A stretch of 64,000 nucleotides of DNA from assembly GCA_021234155.1 (NCBI GenBank), contig JAJEKV010000300.1, positions 250,001 to 314,000 of the forward strand. The letters run 5' to 3'. Made by a program: the position numbers and the translations under genes. The notes under the pieces were generated by a model that made no database searches, was not told where the DNA came from, and was given only the letters and a program-made list of their open reading frames with translations. This DNA is from Isoetes taiwanensis. Its lineage: Eukaryota > Streptophyta > Lycopodiopsida > Isoetales > Isoetaceae. Positions 58,428 through 64,000 of the stretch are shown piece by piece. Numbering within the stretch: position 1 is the first letter of the stretch; each line of letters begins with the position of its first letter.

Positions 58428-59482
58428 TCATTCCATTCCCACTTTTTGGGGAAGCCGTTAATTTACACAAAAAGGAGCACCCCGGCCGAAAACTATCCTT
58501 AATTGAATTTTTGAATAAAACTCGCATTCAAGCTTTTGTAGATTTTCTGCGTTAGCTTAGTCGAGAACAAGAACAATGCAACCTCAAACAAAGGAAATTC
58601 ATTAAAGTTTGAAACCAAAGATCTAGTTGAAAAGAATTTTATTAATAAATTGAATGTACAATGTATTTTACATCTGGACGCAGAGACTATGGTGGTCTTC
58701 TTGCCACTACGATTACATCATCTTCGTGAGGTGGTCCACCTTAGGGGATTAACTAGCTTCTTCACTTTAATCGAAGCCTTGGGGGGCAACTCTGAAGGGG
58801 TGTGGAATGCCTCACGTGGAGGTGCCTCTAGAGCTACCGGCCATTGGTCCACCCGACTTCTCCACTCGCCCTCCATGACCTTCCATCGAAATATGCTCCT
58901 TCCCCAACCTCCGCGGGATGTTATGCAATGCTTACAAGATGCTTTGAGCTTCTGGACTTTCTTTTTGTTCTTACCGTTTCTTTATCCCTCAGGTGTAGCG
59001 AAAGCAACCTCTCAAATTCCCGGCAACCTTATCCCAAAGTAGGGCAAGAGTGTAGCGTGGACTCGGGATCGTGCTTAACGGTATTTCTTCCGCCTTGAGC
59101 GGGATCTCACGTACCGCTGGAGAGCGGTCTCGTGATGCCCGAGCGGAATGCGTGGCCGGGTGTCGGATCCGTGCTCCAACCACGGAGCAAGGAGAGTATG
59201 ATTAACAATTACGTTGCCATTAGTCAAAATCTAAGAAAAGAATGTTGAAATCAAATTACAATGGAGAACATTCATTCCATACAACCGTCATCCAATGGAA
59301 GTAGTGTCTTTCTAAACTTCAGTCGAGAAAGGCCCATAAAAGTGAAGGGCATAATTGCTTTCGACTGGGCGGTGAGAAAGGCCAGTGAAACGCAACGTAG
59401 AAGCATCATCATAATACATTGTGGCTGCATCCGGTCACACAATCAAAACATACAAATGGTCTCATCAACAGACAAGCATGCC

Positions 59483-62400
59483 TTTCTCGACTGGAGTCGA
59501 GAAAGGCATCAAAAACTCAATATACAAGTATATTCATTACAAAATGTTCAATACATTTCACGCTTGTTTACAATATTCACACAATTTGACTATCTCAAAA
59601 GCAGAGGTCACTCTTCTTGTTCACCAAAATATTTGTCGCCCATAGCTTTCATGATCGCCTTTGCTCTCTCGATCGGGTTCCGTGTGAGGCTCTGGATAGT
59701 TCCTAATCACATCGGGCGACAAGAATGGCAAAGAGGATTCCGCCAAGACAGACACAACCGGTTGACAACCACCTATCCGGTCTCATATTCTTCAGGTCGA
59801 TATGGCTTAGCAATGATTGTATTTTGCGCGTTATGATAGCACTTGTAGGCGGAGTCGCCTATGATCAGCGTGTTGTGTTTGCCATAGTCCTCGAATTGCT
59901 CATAAACCCTTCCAAATTTTCACCATTATAGGCTTCCCCTTTGTGATGGCCGGATCGAGGTCCCACACATGCTCGAATTTCGCTTTCCCCAAACTAACTT
60001 GAACTTCAAAACTGAAATGCCGAGAACACCAAGAACATTGACAATATTTTTCTTTTGCCACACAAGACCATATGCCCACTTGAATCCCCGCTCAATGCAC
60101 CATTCAATAATTTCCTTAGCTCTAGGCCTCGGATACACTATTTTATGCTCCGCTCGCGGGATCCGCGAGGTGTTAATCTAGGGGACGCCTTTATCGTGGG
60201 TATACCGCAGCTAATACCCATTGACGCCAAATATTACAAGCTTGGCGACCACCGATCCCAGTTGGAGTTTGGCTCGACCATATTTCCGGTTCATCGGGAT
60301 CCAAATGCAGGGGATCATTATCTTTTCGGGTCCTTTCGGGCCGCGGAGCGTGTCTTGCTCGATTGTCTTTGTGGAGTGCACTCTCCTCCTCGCGACGTGA
60401 ACCACCGTATCCAATGACAATGATCCGAGTCGTTGACATGGAACTCCCCGAAATGATGACATCCGCCAAAGGAAAGGAACGAGTTTTTCGACTCGCGAGT
60501 CGAGAATGAAAAGAAAAAGGTATTGAAAGGAACGAAGTTTTTCGACTCGAAGTCGAGAAACACCGAGCAGAGCAAAGTAAACTCACCCTCAATCTCGATT
60601 CTCAAGAATGTGTTCGGCAAAGATCCTTGTCAAACCTTCGACAATCACGCCTACGCCGCCTTGGTCTCCCTCGCCCCTCGTTGCCTTTATCGCTTCCATT
60701 TGTCTTCCTCCCCTTGAAATGCTCATGAAGCGCATCCGTATGACCGAATGGTTTCAACCATGTCCTTATTTCCAACCACGGATATAGGTTTCATTCCAAA
60801 CAAAGATAGCCCTCGAGAGAACAAAGCCATTCATGTACCACTCGCGATACAATTTGATCTTCCTCGAATTGCCGGGTTATGAAGTACTTGATAACTCTTG
60901 GCGGATAGGAATTCTATGTATAGGACCCGGTCGCGACCATCTTTTGCCGACCTTGTCCATCGATGGAACATCCTCCATAAATCTGCCCCCCCTTCCGTGG
61001 TTCCATCGCTCTTTGAGAGATCATGAACTTGCCGAGATAATGATGCTCGCTAGACCACCACTTATCCAGGTCTACGTACCGATCTTGAAATCAAAACCAA
61101 AACTATGTTGGCAGTTTGGTGCCTTCGGCGAAGCCAAGTCTACACTCATGATCAAGTTCAGATATGGAGTACATGATCTTGTTGGTGAAGTTAATATCGG
61201 TTTGCCCATTGGGAGACAAAGCATTGTCCGATTGCCCTAAGATGCAAAAGACAAGGAAACCGAAAGTATCCGTGCCTCGGTCATGTCCAGACACGCCTTG
61301 TACCAATTGGCGTATGTACTTGTCATAAAAGGGTGGGGTCTTCGATCATATTGATGACAAATAGTGCCACCGGTCCAGTGCCGCCTCACCACCAAATCCC
61401 TTGTGTCCCAAAGTTACTGAAATGGGGAGCTATCGCCGGGCTTTAAATGGGACCACCCCAATCCAAGCTTCCTCTTCGGGGAATTGCCATAGCACGCTCG
61501 TGGAAAGGAAGGGTTTTGACGCTACGCTTCAATTTTCGGTGTTGATGTAGGGTTGACATAGACGATCAATTCCTTCATGTCTTCCTCATCAAGGGCAGCC
61601 TTTTCCTTGTAAAAATCAAAGTCATGGTATTCATTAGATGCAACGCTGCGTAACTCCCGCGGATGCTTTCTAACTCCGGATGCCTTCTTCTAACGAACTC
61701 CGCTTTTAGGATCGTGGCATAAAGATTTTTGTAGGTCCGCGGGAGGCCCCCTCAGATCCTCTTCATGAACCCTTGTCAAACAACTTGGGGTCCGCCGGAT
61801 GGAAATTCTCCATTGCCGTCCTTCCTTTTTGCCTCTTGTCCATTGAGCCCATATCTCAGTCCATTTCTCCGGGACCGCCTCGATTCGCTAAGAATGAGGT
61901 CATATTGGTCCGAGAGACTCCCCTGCCTTTCCTTGGTGTTCTCTTCTTCTTCTCCTCTTCTTCCTCTCCCTCATCATCTTCCCTCGTCCCTCCAGCCAGA
62001 ACATATCCGCATAGTTTCTCAAAGGTCTTCCACTTATCCAGGGAGCCCTGTTTCCTTTAGGACGCCGAGACAACCCAATGCTTTCCAATCGTTGCCTAGC
62101 GCAGTATGATCCGTCGATAAGGGCTGATTCACCAATGCACCAATGTCGAAAGCATGAAAGCATCTACAAACACCGCAATAAACAAGAATAGTAGTTCGGG
62201 TTTTTCGACCAAGCGAAGTGAAAGTCCCTTGAACGCCTAATTTTCTTTTTACTTATTCGGTTTTCTCGACTCGCGAATGAAAGCTCGCGATCCTTTAATT
62301 TTCTCGGTTACGGCTTTCGACTCGAAGTCGAGATACCCTGATAACGGAAAATGTTAGATAGGGCTTTTCGACTCGCGAAGTCGAAAGTCCCTTTGAACGT

Positions 62401-62555
62401 CTAATTTTCTTTACTTATTCGGTTTTCGACGAAGTCGAAAGAAAGCTCTACATCCTTTGATTTTTCAGGTTACCTCGGCTTTCGACGCGAAGTCGAAACC
62501 CCGTTGATAATCGGAAAATGTTAGATGGTAGGGCTTTTCACTCGCGAAGTCGAAT
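59483..62555. repeat. Interspersed palindromes, copy B
   Basis: Copies at about 59,483, 60,484, 60,538, 62,201, 62,262, 62,307, 62,365, 62,424, 62,476 and 62,532, each at the position homologous to one in copy A. Centres differ between copies (CGCGA, GGA, CGA), so the middle of the palindrome is the most variable part. Confidence 0.8.
59608..60450 (-). pseudogene. FCP1/NIF-like HAD phosphatase domain, copy B
   Basis: Same segment as 41,496-42,330. Copy B keeps some parts open that A has broken: SPDVIRNYPEPHTEPDRESK in the C-terminal region, and AKLVIFGVNG then VLAAVYPR at the nucleophile loop, one frame apart. Its stop is at 59,608-59,610. In the middle it reads VYPRPRAKEIIEWCIERGFK and WQKKNIVNVLG. 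FGVNG again lacks the canonical aspartate. Comparing A and B gives one consistent ancestral frame, which supports real coding history. Confidence 0.6.
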
Positions 62556-63710
62556 GGAAAGATTCTGAGAGTTATTTACCTTACGAAGCCGGGCACTCGC
62601 CGCTATTGTGTTCTCGGCGATTGGCTAATCGCCGCCGGCCGTTGTCGGGCGCCTCCGCCGAAAAGAACTCGCAGACTCTCGCTGGCATATCTACCCTTGA
62701 TCCTTTATGCACCTCCTTCTCCGGCTCGCAATACTTACGCCCCATCAATGCTGACTGCCTACAACCCGTAACCGGACGCTTTTTCCCTTCGTGATCTTCC
62801 TACCGGATTTCCAAATTTGAACAAGAAATTTCAATTGGCCGATTGGTTAAAAGGTATGACATCCGCAGCATTGGATTCGGCAATGATGTCGCACCATCGA
62901 GTTCAATCTCGAACATGTGTGCCGGATTAAATTCCTTCGTGGTTGAACAAGACGGCATCTCCGCGGGGCAAACCTTCACCGCCTAATGTCCGGAAGCCAG
63001 TTTGTGTGATATTCCCAACGGATATCACCGAAGCTAGACGCCCATTTTACATGCCCCTCTCTCGGAAATCCTGATCCGATCATCTTCATCCAGGTGGGGA
63101 CTCGACCATATCTTCGCTCTCCTTCGTCATCCGATTCCTCCCGTGTGGTGTCATCATCCCCATCTTTGTTTTTGGTGGACTTTTTGTGTATGAACCACAA
63201 CTTCATTCCCCAATCGCAGAGTGTTGTAGAGTCTTCAAAGACAAAGAGAAGTGAAGCTCCCTCAGATTGAACAGTTTTTCCCGGGACTCGAAATCTCCAT
63301 ACCAAGCTCCTCGGATGTTAGGGTTCAGGCCTCCTTCATCCCTTCCGCATCCTTCCACCCAAGGTTCCGACAATTTAAAGGTTGCCTTTTTCGGGGTTCC
63401 TTAGCCTTGCTCATGGAAGAGTGAGAATAATTTGCAACTACTAATTTTTGGTGTGATAGAACTTACTCTTCCGGGCGGGTCCTCGACATGTAGTGTTAAA
63501 TGCTTTGAATCGGGCGCAGACGAGAGCACAACACCGATTTTCTTGTACTTGTCTCGGGAGCTCTTCTTGTCCCTTTGGTGTAGAAACAGATCTTTCTCCT
63601 TCCCACTTGTCGATACCTCGACATACCACCAGAATCTGGCTTCTTTGTCTCAAGAAGCTCCTGTCTCCAGTCCCTCGAAGGTGAAGAATGGAGTTCGCCG
63701 CTGATCACCG
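60590..63710 (-). pseudogene. Upstream exon-like segments of the HAD-domain gene, copy B
   Basis: Counterparts of 42,480-45,600: GQTDINFTNKIMYSISELDH (about 61,150-61,215), the arginine/lysine-rich ERKKRRRR segment (about 61,940), RIDMP-like and EFFSAEAPDN segments (62,590-62,800). A long open stretch at 62,976-63,305 includes KTVQSEGASLLFVFEDSTTL, CDWGMKLWFIHKKSTKNKDG and an acidic EESDDEGERRYGRVP. The frame at 63,441-63,653 (IDKWEGERSVSTPKGQEELP) matches 45,396-45,599. Family unknown. Confidence 0.45.
62203..62560. repeat. Tandem repeat with palindromes, copy B
   Basis: Homologue of 44,134-44,515: two units about 163 nt apart, again with three palindromes per unit. Shorter than in A because of small deletions, mostly at the palindrome centres. 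Confidence 0.75.
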
Positions 63711-64000
63711 GTGAGTCCGAGGTGAATGCCGCAAGAAGAAAGGATGGATCGATTAAGGTATTGAGCTAAAGAAAAACCTCGAGCTCACAGGGTGTTGTCT
63801 TCTTCTTCTTTTGCTGCCAGCCGGTAGAAGCATCCCCTCCCGCGCCTCGCTTCTTGGACGGAAGTCATGTCTTTATGCCCTCTCATCCTCTTAGGACCCC
63901 TCTCAGAAATTAAGTCTCCTCCCGCGTTTGTGAGTTTTAGGACTGCATGTAAAAAAGATCGGGCGTGTTCTTTAATTTGAAGTTAAGGACATGCAATCAT

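Larger units (their letters stand above)
56620..64000 (+). repeat. Segmental duplication, copy B (runs off the window)
   Basis: Direct copy of 38,459-45,921. Contains, in the same order, the poly-A-flanked block at 56,840, the PPR relic, the left TIR, the HAD-domain gene with palindromes, and the upstream exon-like segments. Net 82 nt shorter than A, spread over many small indels. If the unit is the whole interval between the two starts, the repeat would be an 18.2 kb tandem duplication. Confidence 0.95.

Overview
The window looks like nuclear DNA of a land plant. It holds a many-exon ERECTA-type LRR receptor kinase with short GT-AG introns, a Ty1/copia retrotransposon with a plant-type initiator-Met primer site, plant LINEs, relics of a PLS-class pentatricopeptide gene and a fragment of a 2-oxoglutarate dioxygenase. 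A DUF7869-type transposase and the PPR relics fit a seed-free vascular plant (fern or lycophyte), but that is inference. I see no rRNA, tRNA, CRISPR or prokaryotic signal.

Layout. 1-3.1 kb: gene-poor flank. 3.1-10.0 kb: ERECTA-like gene, + strand, about 27 exons with good splice sites but at least eight frame-breaking changes. 10-19.7 kb: retroelement graveyard, with a + strand LINE RT relic, a - strand Ty3/gypsy RT relic, and a 3.6 kb - strand LINE. 19.7-24.5 kb: one copia element with both LTRs, a 5-bp target duplication and decayed coding. 24.5-28.1 kb: non-coding, several local tandem duplications. 28.1-36.1 kb: LINE fragments, one nested in the tail of another, an AGAT microsatellite, an orphan gene at 34.0-34.8 kb and a degenerate AGAGTCA array. 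36.9-37.5 kb: CACTA-like subterminal repeats.

From 38.46 kb the window is dominated by a direct segmental duplication: copy A (38,459-45,921) recurs as copy B (56,620 to the right edge). Inside A lies the most interesting object, a putative 12.3 kb DNA transposon bounded by a perfect 26-bp inverted repeat (40,262-40,287 and 52,509-52,534). It appears to carry two head-to-head genes. A - strand multi-exon gene ends in an FCP1/NIF-like HAD phosphatase domain (stop at 41,496). A + strand gene (about 49.4-52.3 kb) encodes a DUF7869-type transposase-like protein. A cluster of ACGT/G-box elements sits between them near 49.0-49.1 kb. The - strand gene is interspersed with at least a dozen copies of a near-perfect palindrome (core CTCGACTTCGCGAAGTCGAG) and with two kinds of tandem repeat. 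Copy B repeats the left end, the HAD gene and the palindromes, then leaves the window.

Nearly every coding region is broken. Many stops look like CAG/CAA/CGA to TAG/TAA/TGA changes, the decay expected from methylated cytosine. The two duplicate copies instead differ mainly by small clustered indels in GC-rich stretches, which could be assembly error. Raw reads are needed before any single frameshift is trusted.
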